64,000 nt of DNA from Gammaproteobacteria bacterium. GTDB lineage: Bacteria > Pseudomonadota > Gammaproteobacteria > Pseudomonadales > Azotimanducaceae. This document shows positions 44,972-52,278 of the stretch, one piece after another. Every line of letters starts with the position of its first letter. Positions within the stretch are counted from its first letter, which is position 1. The DNA lies in contig JAUIAV010000008.1 in the NCBI GenBank assembly GCA_030425195.1, positions 124,001 through 188,000 on the forward strand, given 5' to 3'. The notes under the pieces were generated by a model that ran no database searches, was not told the DNA's origin, and worked only from the letters and a program-made list of their open reading frames with translations. The position numbers and the translations under genes were made by a program.

Positions 44972-45684
44972 GGTGTGGCTCCCAGATTCGCCCAGCCCAG
45001 GGCCTCCAGCGTGGCAATGTCGGTGGTGGAAAGTCCGCGTTCCGCGATATGCATCTGCACCCGGTGAACGCCATTCGATTCCCGCACGGCCTCGAATTGC
45101 GCGCCGGTGATCTGCGCGTTGAGCGTTCGGGCGAAGCGGGCGGCTCGGGTGGAGGATGCGAAGACCACACCCCGGGCGACGATGAGGTTCTGCCGGGCGG
45201 CGGCGGTACCGGTGCTGATCCGCGCCTGATGTTCGGCAACTCTGCCCGCATAGGCGATGGCACCCGCCGGCAGCTCGGCCGAGCGGCTGATGCGGCCGGG
45301 TCCGTAGTTGTAGGCCGCCAGGGCGCGCTCCACGTCGCCGCCGCTGGCGTCGAGCAGCTCGCGCAGATAGCGGGTACCGAGCTCGATGTTCAGGCAGGGA
45401 TTGTAGAGCTCGGCCACCCGCTTTACGCCCAGATGCCGGGCCGTGCCCGGCCACTGAATCTGCATGATGCCGTGGGCGTTGGCGTGGGAGCGGGCATCCG
45501 GGTCCCAGGCGCTTTCCGTGGCCGCCACCGCGAGCAGCAGATCCACGGGTACGTCGTGCATGCGCGAAGCGATCTCGAAGCAGGACTGATAGGGATAGGG
45601 TGCATCATCTGCGGATGCCGCAGCGGTGACTCCGAGCATCCCCGCAGCGATTCCCGCTGCAATCAGAAAGCGTCTGATCTTCAT
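44968..45684 (-). CDS. Lytic transglycosylase, SLT family
   Basis: A 238-residue exported murein hydrolase. Signal peptide about 1-26 (MKIRRFLIAAGIAAGMLGVT, then AAASA). The SLT catalytic domain has the Glu57 general acid in ATESAWDPDA, followed by ANAHGIMQIQWPGTARHLGV and AAYNYGPGRI. The C-terminal third after about 160 is not part of the minimal domain. It cleaves the MurNAc-GlcNAc bond with 1,6-anhydro products. Sits within a coupled operon, overlapping both neighbours by 4 bases, suggesting that local peptidoglycan opening is part of the operon's job. Confidence 0.9.
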   Translation of the reverse strand: MKIRRFLIAAGIAAGMLGVTAAASADDAPYPYQSCFEIASRMHDVPVDLLLAVAATESAWDPDARSHANAHGIMQIQWPGTARHLGVKRVAELYNPCLNIELGTRYLRELLDASGGDVERALAAYNYGPGRISRSAELPAGAIAYAGRVAEHQARISTGTAAARQNLIVARGVVFASSTRAARFARTLNAQITGAQFEAVRESNGVHRVQMHIAERGLSTTDIATLEALGWANLGATP

Positions 45685-46292
45685 TGCCCCGTGATCTCCG
45701 ATACCCGTTCGAGCACCAGGTCCCGATCGGACGGACCTGCCGCATCGAATACCACCTGATAAGCACCCGGCGCCTGGCGCTCCACTCTGAAGTCCCGATC
45801 GAGCGCCTGGCTCAGGCGGGTGGCGAAGCCTTCGGCGGACATCTGGCTGTGGAAGGGTGACCATACGGGGCTCGCTCCCGACGTATGCAGCGCGGTGGCC
45901 GTCTGCATGACGTCTTCGAGCGTCCGGGCGCGTTCCGCCCAGTAGCCGCTCGGTGGCATCTCGTCGATGGACGCCGGCGGCGGCAGAGCCGGTGCGGGTT
46001 CCGCCAGCGCCGGATCCATTCCGTCGATCTCCGGCTGCAGGGACGCTTCGTCAGCGGTCGCCGATCCGGGTTCGCCTGCCGGCTCCCGGGATGCCGCCGT
46101 CAGGACTTCACGACCGCCTGTGACCTCTGGTGCTTCGAACAGCGAGTCGGAGGTCCGGGCGATGAGAGATTTCCAGGCGTCGGCGGCGAGGTCCCGGACG
46201 CCGTTCACCACTAATGACGTGGGTGCATCCATGGCGGTAGCCACCAGCAGTGTCAGCACCGCACCTGTCAACAGACCGAACAGGAAACGCAT
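45681..46292 (-). CDS. Single-span exported protein, unknown function
   Basis: A 203-residue protein from the ATG at 46292, after GAGGAGG. One N-terminal membrane helix (MRFLFGLLTGAVLTLLVATA) is followed by a helical region, a Glu/Pro/Ala-rich linker (about 70-115) and a folded C-terminal domain (about 120-203: SGYWAERARTLEDVMQTATA and SGASPVWSPFHSQMSAEGFA, then DRDFRVERQAPGAYQVVFDA). The short final domain resembles a strand-helix-strand unit. Not recognised. Bitopic and linker-bearing, a typical envelope-complex component. Confidence 0.75.
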   Translation of the reverse strand: MRFLFGLLTGAVLTLLVATAMDAPTSLVVNGVRDLAADAWKSLIARTSDSLFEAPEVTGGREVLTAASREPAGEPGSATADEASLQPEIDGMDPALAEPAPALPPPASIDEMPPSGYWAERARTLEDVMQTATALHTSGASPVWSPFHSQMSAEGFATRLSQALDRDFRVERQAPGAYQVVFDAAGPSDRDLVLERVSEITGQ

Positions 46293-46302
46293 GACAACCT
46301 CC

Positions 46303-47688
46303 TCAGAGTCGTTCCACACCATTCATGGTGTGAGTGAGATGAATGGCCCGCCATTGAACCGCCGTACCGCCGTCCGCCAGCATGGCATCCAGTTCCGCCA
46401 GCCAGGATTCGCTTCGATTCAGCGGGCGGCTGCAGACACCGGTGCGGATGTGCCGGGCGAGTTTTTTCGCCGCAGTGCGATCGTGCACGGCGATGGCGTA
46501 CAGGCCTGCATCCGGCAGGTTGCCCGGGGAAGGGGGGACGCGGATGCGGAAACGGCGCTCACCGGCGGAGGCCTCCACCAGAGACCGGTCGCAGGCGGTG
46601 GTGGAGAGTCTGCGGCTCGAACTGGACAGCACGAACAGATACGCCGGTGTGAGCAGCTCGAAGCCCACCTCGGCGCACTGATTTCCCCGGGCGGCTCCCG
46701 TATCGCAGATGCCTTCATCCTCGGCAGGATAGAGCCTGAGGTCGGTGATCAGCGCGCCGGCTGGAACGGCGGGGTGCGAAGGCGGTGCATTCGCGATCTC
46801 GTCCGTGGACGGGCTCGGGCGGCTGCGGGCGCCGGAAACGTAGACGGTGGCGACCTGCTGAGTGGCTCCACGGGACCGTTGTGTGAGCATCAGACCCAGC
46901 TGCTGCACCTGGTTGCCGGTACCGGCGGCCGCAGAATCGAGATCGAGCACCCAGGCGGCACCGTCCTCGTCGCTGGAGAGGGCGGCGATCGGGGTGGTGG
47001 CGAGCTCCGTTCGCAGGCTTGCCAGGATCCGGTTCAGATCCGCATTCTCACCCTGCGCGATGTAGACGGGACCGTCCAGCCCCTGAGGATGTGCACAGTT
47101 GAGATGCCTGCGCAGAATCTTCGCGATCTCGCGGCCGGAACGGACAGGTAGCGGGCTGTCCACGCTGCCGGCAGCGGCTCTGGTCACGGACTGGCGGAGC
47201 GCGGCACTCTCGGCGGCGGTGAGACGACCGCGCCAGCTGTGACTGATGCCGCTGACCCAGACAGATTCACTCACGTCGATCATGCGGATGTTGAGCCTGT
47301 GGTAGGCGCTGCCGTCAGGGTCGATCTCCACACCGAGCAGGTAGGCCGGCGGCAGGTCGATGCCGCACCGGTTGAGAGGCTGATCGGACCAGGCGATCCG
47401 CACTCCGGAAGTTTCCAGGAGGCGCAGCGTGAGGTGCGCTTCCACCGCCTCGTGCAGACGGCTGGCGCGATCCGCTGGCTGACCCCCGTCCAGACTCACC
47501 AGCTTGATGGTTTCACCTTTGAACCGCGGGTGCTCCCCCAGCGTACGGCCGAGCTCGGGCAGGACTTCGGTGTCCAGCCAGCGGCCCAGGGTGCCGTTCA
47601 GGAGGCCGGAGTCGGCGGCGGCCATCGGCGTCAGCAGGATCAGCAGCATGACACCGATGGCCCGGGCCGGTTCAGGTAGCCGCGACAT
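46303..47688 (-). CDS. Exported two-domain protein, unknown function
   Basis: A 461-residue protein from the ATG at 47688, which has GGAG at 9 bases; an ATG at 47703 is in frame. A signal peptide (about 10-25: AIGVMLLILLTPMAAA) precedes a domain to about 200 containing ETIKLVSLDGGQPADRASRL, HEAVEAHLTLRLLETSGVRI and a cysteine pair, a pattern like LPP20/penicillin-binding-activator domains (weak). The second domain has APAGALITDLRLYPAEDEGI with two cysteines and FELLTPAYLFVLSSSSRRLS, reminiscent of DUF4384, a sugar- or protein-binding envelope domain. Overlaps the previous gene by 17 bases. Confidence 0.7.
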   Translation of the reverse strand: MSRLPEPARAIGVMLLILLTPMAAADSGLLNGTLGRWLDTEVLPELGRTLGEHPRFKGETIKLVSLDGGQPADRASRLHEAVEAHLTLRLLETSGVRIAWSDQPLNRCGIDLPPAYLLGVEIDPDGSAYHRLNIRMIDVSESVWVSGISHSWRGRLTAAESAALRQSVTRAAAGSVDSPLPVRSGREIAKILRRHLNCAHPQGLDGPVYIAQGENADLNRILASLRTELATTPIAALSSDEDGAAWVLDLDSAAAGTGNQVQQLGLMLTQRSRGATQQVATVYVSGARSRPSPSTDEIANAPPSHPAVPAGALITDLRLYPAEDEGICDTGAARGNQCAEVGFELLTPAYLFVLSSSSRRLSTTACDRSLVEASAGERRFRIRVPPSPGNLPDAGLYAIAVHDRTAAKKLARHIRTGVCSRPLNRSESWLAELDAMLADGGTAVQWRAIHLTHTMNGVERL

Positions 47689-48469
47689 GATGCACGTCTC
47701 CATATCGGTCGATCACGAGCTCCCCCCGTCTGACCCGGTTCAGGTGCTGCTCGATCTGGTGGCTGATGCGTCCCGGCAGCGCGATCCCCCATCGGTAGCC
47801 GGCCGTATCCGAGCGGGCCTGCCTCAGGGCGTCCAGGATCAGGCTCGGGATAGATGGGGGAAGCAGCTCGTAGACCTGTCCGGGTGCTGAAGTGTCGAGA
47901 AACCGGTACGTCTCGCTGAGGGTCAGCACGTCGGTATCCTGAAAGGCATAAACCCGGATGTCTCCTCTGGCAATCAGCCGGAGGAAGTCGCCATCCGAGG
48001 CGAAACGCAGGGTCAGGCCCTCTGCGTCTGCCTCTGCGTCTGCCTCTGCTTCCGATGCCGCCTCCGGTTCCGGCGACGATTCCATGGCGGCTGCGACAGA
48101 GGTGGCCGGTTCGATCTCCGGTGCCCGTTCTACCGGGTCCGAAGCCGCCAGCACGGATGTTTCTCCGGCCTCCGGCGGTTCGACAGCGGTGGCAGGGGCT
48201 TCCGGCCGCGGGGTCGGCTCAGGTGCGACAGGCGCCGGCAGGGCGGGTGTGTGCTGGACAGGCTCCGGCAGGGCGGGCTCGCTGACGGGCGTCTCCACTG
48301 CCACGACCAGGGCGGGTTCTGGCTCGACCGACGATGGGTCCGCCGGCTCCGTATTCCGCACCAGGGCAAGAATGGCAATCAGGCAGAAAGCGATGATGGC
48401 CATGAACCGCATCACGTCCGCCTGGAGCGATTCGCTGTCGCCGGCGTAGCTGGGACCCGTGCGCTGCAT
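47672..48469 (-). CDS. Membrane-anchored protein with Pro/Glu-rich periplasmic linker
   Basis: A 265-residue protein with one membrane helix near the N-terminus (about 20-38: MRFMAIIAFCLIAILALV). About 110 residues of Pro/Glu/Ala/Val-rich low complexity follow, including an alternating EAEADAEADAEG stretch, and then a folded C-terminal domain of about 110 residues (LTLRFASDGDFLRLIARGDI and YRWGIALPGRISHQIEQHLN, among others). The organisation resembles TonB/TolA, but the C-terminal TonB fold was not recognised. It starts 1 base within the stop of the MotA/TolQ-like gene, so stoichiometric partnership is likely. Confidence 0.75.
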   Translation of the reverse strand: MQRTGPSYAGDSESLQADVMRFMAIIAFCLIAILALVRNTEPADPSSVEPEPALVVAVETPVSEPALPEPVQHTPALPAPVAPEPTPRPEAPATAVEPPEAGETSVLAASDPVERAPEIEPATSVAAAMESSPEPEAASEAEADAEADAEGLTLRFASDGDFLRLIARGDIRVYAFQDTDVLTLSETYRFLDTSAPGQVYELLPPSIPSLILDALRQARSDTAGYRWGIALPGRISHQIEQHLNRVRRGELVIDRYGDVHHVAAT

Positions 48470-49152
48470 CAGCGGATGTCCCCGGCAGGCAGTCGGGCAT
48501 CGTCAGCTCCGGTCCGTTCGAGCAGGACGGTTTCCAGGCGCCGGGTCACCTCGATCAGCTCGCCCATGTCGCGACGGTTGTGCGCTTCATAGAAGGTGTT
48601 CAGTCGGGCGCCCACGGTCATGGCTTTGCCGAGCCGCATCAGATAGCTGCCCACACCGCCGACGATGGTGGTGGTCAGTGCCAGCAGGATGCCGCCGTCC
48701 ACCAGCTTCTGCAGAACCGAGCCGGCACTGTCCACCAGCGCTTCACCCGGATCGCCCAGGGCGGCCTGAAGGGCGCTGCGCATGCCGACGGCGGTCCAGA
48801 TGACGCCGATGCCGACGAACAGATGGATCCAGACGTCGAGCAGCTGATCCAGCTCGATGACTTCCGTGAAACCGGGCGGGCGGACTGCGTCGGCGAGCAG
48901 ACCCGACAGTCGGGTCAGGTTCATGAGGAAGACCGTCAGGATGATGGCGAACAGCCAGACGGAGTGACCCAGATTGGAGTCGACCCAGCCGCCGAGACTG
49001 GCCCTGGAAGAGAGGGTCGGGTCGGGGGGCACGGCAACCAGGAGCGCGATCAGGGTGAGCACGATACCCGTGCCGGCACCCAGTCCGAAGCCCCAGCCGC
49101 CCGAACGGGGAGGGGCGGCAAAGGTCAGCGGTTCGCGCTCCGCCTGGCTCAC
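48469..49152 (-). CDS. Membrane protein with MotA/TolQ/ExbB-like features
   Basis: A 227-residue protein with three to four membrane helices (about 22-42, 65-85, 103-125 and 150-170). The last hydrophobic stretch, LVDGGILLALTTTIVGGVGS, resembles the conserved pore segment of the MotA/TolQ/ExbB proton channel family (compare GIxxALxTTxxG). A cytoplasmic loop and a helical tail follow (LNTFYEAHNRRDMGELIEVT). Together with the TonB-like next gene, this suggests an energy-transducing or structural pair. No ExbD/TolR-like gene is present. Family call is by pattern only. Confidence 0.65.
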   Translation of the reverse strand: MSQAEREPLTFAAPPRSGGWGFGLGAGTGIVLTLIALLVAVPPDPTLSSRASLGGWVDSNLGHSVWLFAIILTVFLMNLTRLSGLLADAVRPPGFTEVIELDQLLDVWIHLFVGIGVIWTAVGMRSALQAALGDPGEALVDSAGSVLQKLVDGGILLALTTTIVGGVGSYLMRLGKAMTVGARLNTFYEAHNRRDMGELIEVTRRLETVLLERTGADDARLPAGDIR

Positions 49153-49691
49153 CGGGTGCCTCCGGCCACACAGGCACGGCAGGTGGCTTCCAGAACCAGG
49201 TCCGTTTCCTTGAGCAGGTGATCGGCCCGGTAGAAGCTCGCGGCGTCGTTGCTCGCGCGCAGGAGTCCGAGCTCCTTGTCGTGCAGCTCCGCCTGCATGT
49301 CGGACATCACCTGCTTGCGGATGGGGCAGGTCTGGGAGCAGGTGTTGTAGTCCCCCTGAAGGGAGACGAACTTCACGTTGAAGTAGCGGTTGTAGAGGCC
49401 TTCCGCCTGGCGGCGGCTGATCACACCCATCTCCTGAACGCGCATCAGATGGTCGCTGAAGTAACGCCGGTTGTTCTTGTCCGGATTGGCTTCCGCCAGC
49501 GTGAGCAGGGACTGGAAGTAGCCGTCGAAGTGGTACTCGCAGCCGCTGCCGAGCTTGGTCTCGACGGTTCTCATGGCGGTCTCGATTTCACCCCGGACGT
49601 CTACGGCACAGTAGTCGGGGCTCGTGGTGGTGCAGGCGGCGGCCAGTGCCAGGAGGGGCGCTGCCAGCAGCAGTTTTGCGTGTCTCAACAT
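49149..49691 (-). CDS. Cysteine-rich lipoprotein, unknown function
   Basis: A 180-residue lipoprotein. The signal LLLAAPLLALAAAC ends in a lipobox with the modified Cys20, then TTTSPDYC. Seven further cysteines include C51, a pair in NTCSQTCPIR and the terminal CRAC, all plausible disulfide partners. The protein is mainly helical (YFSDHLMRVQEMGVISRRQA). It is coupled to the MotA/TolQ-like gene by an ATGA overlap. Ser/Thr after the lipid cysteine would favour the outer membrane. Not recognised. Confidence 0.8.
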   Translation of the reverse strand: MLRHAKLLLAAPLLALAAACTTTSPDYCAVDVRGEIETAMRTVETKLGSGCEYHFDGYFQSLLTLAEANPDKNNRRYFSDHLMRVQEMGVISRRQAEGLYNRYFNVKFVSLQGDYNTCSQTCPIRKQVMSDMQAELHDKELGLLRASNDAASFYRADHLLKETDLVLEATCRACVAGGTR

Positions 49692-49715
49692 GTCATTTCT
49701 CCGTGTGAAGGCCGG

Positions 49716-50540
49716 TTACATCGCCAGGGGACTTTCGAACTCCGGCTCGCCGATGGCGTATGGCGGCGATGCGATCGGAGATTCCATGGCGGTTTCGCCG
49801 AAGAGGATCTCCTTCACGCCGCTCACCACCGCCGACATCTCCGGAGTGATCATCCCGAACGACTGGTTCAGCTGTTCCATGAGTGCGGCCCGGCTGATCT
49901 CCTGCTGTGTGAAGGCGATGAGCTGAGAGGCTTCTTCCATGTCCAGATAGATGTCGGCGGCCACGACAGCCAGCGACTGGCTGGGACCGTTCTTGCTGGT
50001 GGAAACCAGGTCGTAGTACTGCTTGAAACGATCCGAGAGACGGACACCGGAACGGCCGCGGAGCGCAGGCCGTTCTTCGGCATTCGGTGTGGCCGTACCC
50101 GCCTCGCCGAGCAGCGTGTTCTGCAGAGAGGTGGGTGTGGTCCGCTGGCCGAGCTCCTGGCGCAGTCGCTTCTCCAGGCTGGAGCGGGTCGAGTTCACCG
50201 CTCTTTCCATCTCCGGCAGCCGGTCGCTCATCACCTCCAGCATCTCCAGGTAGGTGGCGCCCAGCTGCTTTGCGATGCGCTCGCAACCCTGGTCGCCGTC
50301 TGCACCCTGGCAGAGGCTTTCGGTATAGAGCTGCTGCTGCATGTCCAGTCGATGAATGACCTGCTGCAGATTGTTTTCCATGTCCTCGGCCACCTGGCCG
50401 GTTTCACGGATGTCCTCGAGCACGGTGGTGGGGAAGAGACGGACCACCGGGCCGGAGCCGGTGGCATGGCCTGTGGCTGAGGCGAGCAGGCACAGCGCCG
50501 CCAGCATCAGAACCGGACCGCGATAAGTCAGTGGTGTCAT
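49716..50540 (-). CDS. Exported helical protein, unknown function
   Basis: A 274-residue protein from the ATG at 50540 with AGGAG at 8-base spacing. The signal peptide is about 10-30 (LMLAALCLLASATGHA). The mature chain is almost all helix: DIRETGQVAEDMENNLQQVI, then EMLEVMSDRLPEMERAVNST and LIAFTQQEISRAALMEQLNQ. Two cysteines (LCQGADGDQGCE) could form a short disulfide loop. A Pro/Ser-rich tail ends it. Likely a periplasmic coiled-coil protein. Followed after 24 bases by the lipoprotein gene. Confidence 0.78.
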   Translation of the reverse strand: MTPLTYRGPVLMLAALCLLASATGHATGSGPVVRLFPTTVLEDIRETGQVAEDMENNLQQVIHRLDMQQQLYTESLCQGADGDQGCERIAKQLGATYLEMLEVMSDRLPEMERAVNSTRSSLEKRLRQELGQRTTPTSLQNTLLGEAGTATPNAEERPALRGRSGVRLSDRFKQYYDLVSTSKNGPSQSLAVVAADIYLDMEEASQLIAFTQQEISRAALMEQLNQSFGMITPEMSAVVSGVKEILFGETAMESPIASPPYAIGEPEFESPLAM

Positions 50541-50643
50541 GGTTGGATCTCCTGGTGTTTGGAACCTGGCGGTCTGGTCCAGGAACCGGTAGTCGCGGGA
50601 GGGAGCTTCGCCCGCTGCGAATGAATGAGAGCTGAACCGGCCA

Positions 50644-51258
50644 TCAGGGAGCCGCCGGCTCCAGCTCGATACGTACACGCACGGTGCTGCCCGGGTGTTC
50701 CGTCATGCGTTTCTCGAACAGCTGCCCCGCGTATTCGTAGGTCACGTCGTAGGCACTGACGTCGCGGATCACCTCAGTCCGGTACGAGGTATGACAGATC
50801 TCGGCCGGACGGCTGGTCTGGCGGTGCTGCCGCGCCGCGTCCCTGGCGATGGAGGACCCGGCCAGCGCGCCGACCACGGTGAGGGCTTTCTTTCCGTTCC
50901 CGCCGCCGAACTGATTACCGATGAGGCCGCCGACGATGCCGCCGAACAGCCCCGGCAGAAATGCGTTCTCCTGCCGGTGCTCGTAGCGGTAGTCACGGTA
51001 GTCCGGAGACTCACGCGTGCACTGACGCACCGGATGTCGAACCGTGCGTTCTACTGTTATCGGACTGACGTTCACGACCGGAGCGGATATGTAGTAGCTC
51101 GACGCGGGGTCGCTGCTGTACACGGCCGCCTGTGACTCGATCACCGGTAGAGCGAGCGTGCCGGCAAGCAGCAGGGCCGTACCCCGGTGTGCGTTGAATC
51201 TGAGGCGGATGAGCGGTGATTGGAGCCGTCCGGCCTTCCCTTTCCGAGACTTCGTCAT
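50644..51258 (-). CDS. Exported glycine-zipper 2TM protein
   Basis: A 204-residue envelope protein from the ATG at 51258 (GAGAGGA upstream). A basic N-terminus and signal (about 25-46: GTALLLAGTLALPVIESQA) precede APVVNVSPITVERTVRHP, then a glycine-zipper segment (FLPGLFGGIVGGLIGNQFGG and ALTVVGALAGSSIARDAARQ, about 95-135) as in SlyB/UmoD-like proteins. The C-terminal segment (ICHTSYRTEVIRDVSAYDVT, EYAGQLFEKRMTEHPGSTVR) is repeated in the 114-residue protein at the other end of the operon. First gene of the operon. Such proteins insert into or stabilise the outer membrane. Confidence 0.88.
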   Translation of the reverse strand: MTKSRKGKAGRLQSPLIRLRFNAHRGTALLLAGTLALPVIESQAAVYSSDPASSYYISAPVVNVSPITVERTVRHPVRQCTRESPDYRDYRYEHRQENAFLPGLFGGIVGGLIGNQFGGGNGKKALTVVGALAGSSIARDAARQHRQTSRPAEICHTSYRTEVIRDVSAYDVTYEYAGQLFEKRMTEHPGSTVRVRIELEPAAP

Positions 51259-51382
51259 GAGTCCTCTCCACGATGGGATCTGCGGAGAAGATCTTATGGG
51301 GGGCAACCTAAACAGAAGCTGAATGGCTGTCCGACAGTCGCCGTTGCCACGCCGGAAGAACAGCGCCCGCTGAGATGTTTGA

Positions 51383-51422
51383 GTATGTTTTATTTGACAA
51401 CGAGATTATTAAAACATACATT
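51383..51422 (+). promoter_or_regulatory. Promoter with a perfect 10-bp inverted-repeat operator
   Basis: GTATGTTTTA at 51383-51392 and its exact reverse complement TAAAACATAC at 51410-51419 are separated by 17 bases. Within this lies TTGACA (51394-51399), an ideal -35; 17 bases later the -10 candidate TACATT (51417-51422) overlaps the right arm. Spacer and hexamers fit a sigma-70 promoter for the membrane protein/Xre operon, whose GTG is at 51454. A dimeric Xre-type repressor would cover both arms and block it. Unusually AT-rich for this DNA. Confidence 0.7.
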
Positions 51423-51453
51423 GTGTCCAGTACTTTCGACCAGGAGCGGTTTC

Positions 51454-51945
51454 GTGGCGTCCTTCTTGAACCTGTTCAACGGCTTCTCCTACAAGGAGAA
51501 GAGCATCCTGATCTCGCTTCTGGCCGTGAGCGGTCTCTATGGCGGTTACTTCCTGGACATGATCCAGGATCCCGTCGATGCCTCCCTGGCCGCCATGCTC
51601 AGGAGCATGGTCGGAATCGTGATCGCCCTCGTGGTGGTGCATGTGGTGTTCCACATCGTCATCTCGCTGGATGATGTGGACGAGGCGGCAGACGAACGGG
51701 ATAGGGCCGTGGCGAGACGGGCGAGCGTGGTCGGATTCAACGTGCTTTTCCTCGCCGTGCTGCTGGTGACCGGACGGATCATCATTCTGGGAGCCTGGGC
51801 CGAGTCGGAGGCACCCCTGGACGCTCCGGGCGGTTTGCCGGGCCTGTTCGAGATTGCCAACCTGCTCCTGGCCGGACTCGTGCTCTCGGACGTCGCCTAC
51901 TATGCGGCGCAGCTCTACTTCTACCGCCGCGGGCTCCGGGACTGA
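51454..51945 (+). CDS. Four-span membrane protein paired with an Xre regulator
   Basis: A 163-residue integral membrane protein starting with GTG at 51454, seven bases after AGGAG. Hydrophobic segments lie near 15-32, 45-65, 87-108 and 125-145. A charged loop (SLDDVDEAADERDRAVARRA) separates the first and second pair. The following gene, 12 bases on, encodes a small helix-turn-helix regulator. This architecture, membrane protein then Xre regulator, is common in bacteria (DUF2178-type pairs) and suggests stress- or membrane-signal autoregulation. Function of the membrane protein is unknown. Confidence 0.8.
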   Translation: MASFLNLFNGFSYKEKSILISLLAVSGLYGGYFLDMIQDPVDASLAAMLRSMVGIVIALVVVHVVFHIVISLDDVDEAADERDRAVARRASVVGFNVLFLAVLLVTGRIIILGAWAESEAPLDAPGGLPGLFEIANLLLAGLVLSDVAYYAAQLYFYRRGLRD

Positions 51946-51957
51946 CGGAGGCGACCG

Positions 51958-52188
51958 GTGGGACGGACGAAGAGCAGCGGACGTATCCGCAATCACATGC
52001 GGCGACTGCGCTTCGAGACGGGGGAGATGACCCAGGCGGAGCTTGCAGAACTCATCGGTGTGACCCGGCAGACGGTGGTCGCCATCGAAGGCGACAAGTA
52101 CGCACCATCGCTGGAGGTCGCCTTCCGTATCGCCACCGTCTTCGACGTGCCGCTGGATTCCGTGTTCGAGTACGACCCGGAAGGCTGA
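51958..52188 (+). CDS. Xre-family helix-turn-helix regulator
   Basis: A 76-residue regulator starting with GTG at 51958 behind GGAGG. The Cro/CI-type helix-turn-helix covers nearly the whole protein: [20 protein letters not shown], then [20 protein letters not shown] and [20 protein letters not shown]. The form is that of short autoregulators of the YozG type. The perfect inverted repeat at the promoter upstream of its operon is the obvious binding site (inference). It lies 90 bases before the amine dehydrogenase operon and might also influence it. Confidence 0.9.
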   Translation: MGRTKSSGRIRNHMRRLRFETGEMTQAELAELIGVTRQTVVAIEGDKYAPSLEVAFRIATVFDVPLDSVFEYDPEG

Positions 52189-52278
52189 CGAACGCCGAGG
52201 TCTGGCCGGTGGAACGCGGATGGATTTCCGGAGGATTGCTGTTAGTCTTCGGAGTATCCGGGAGGTGGACAACCAGAC

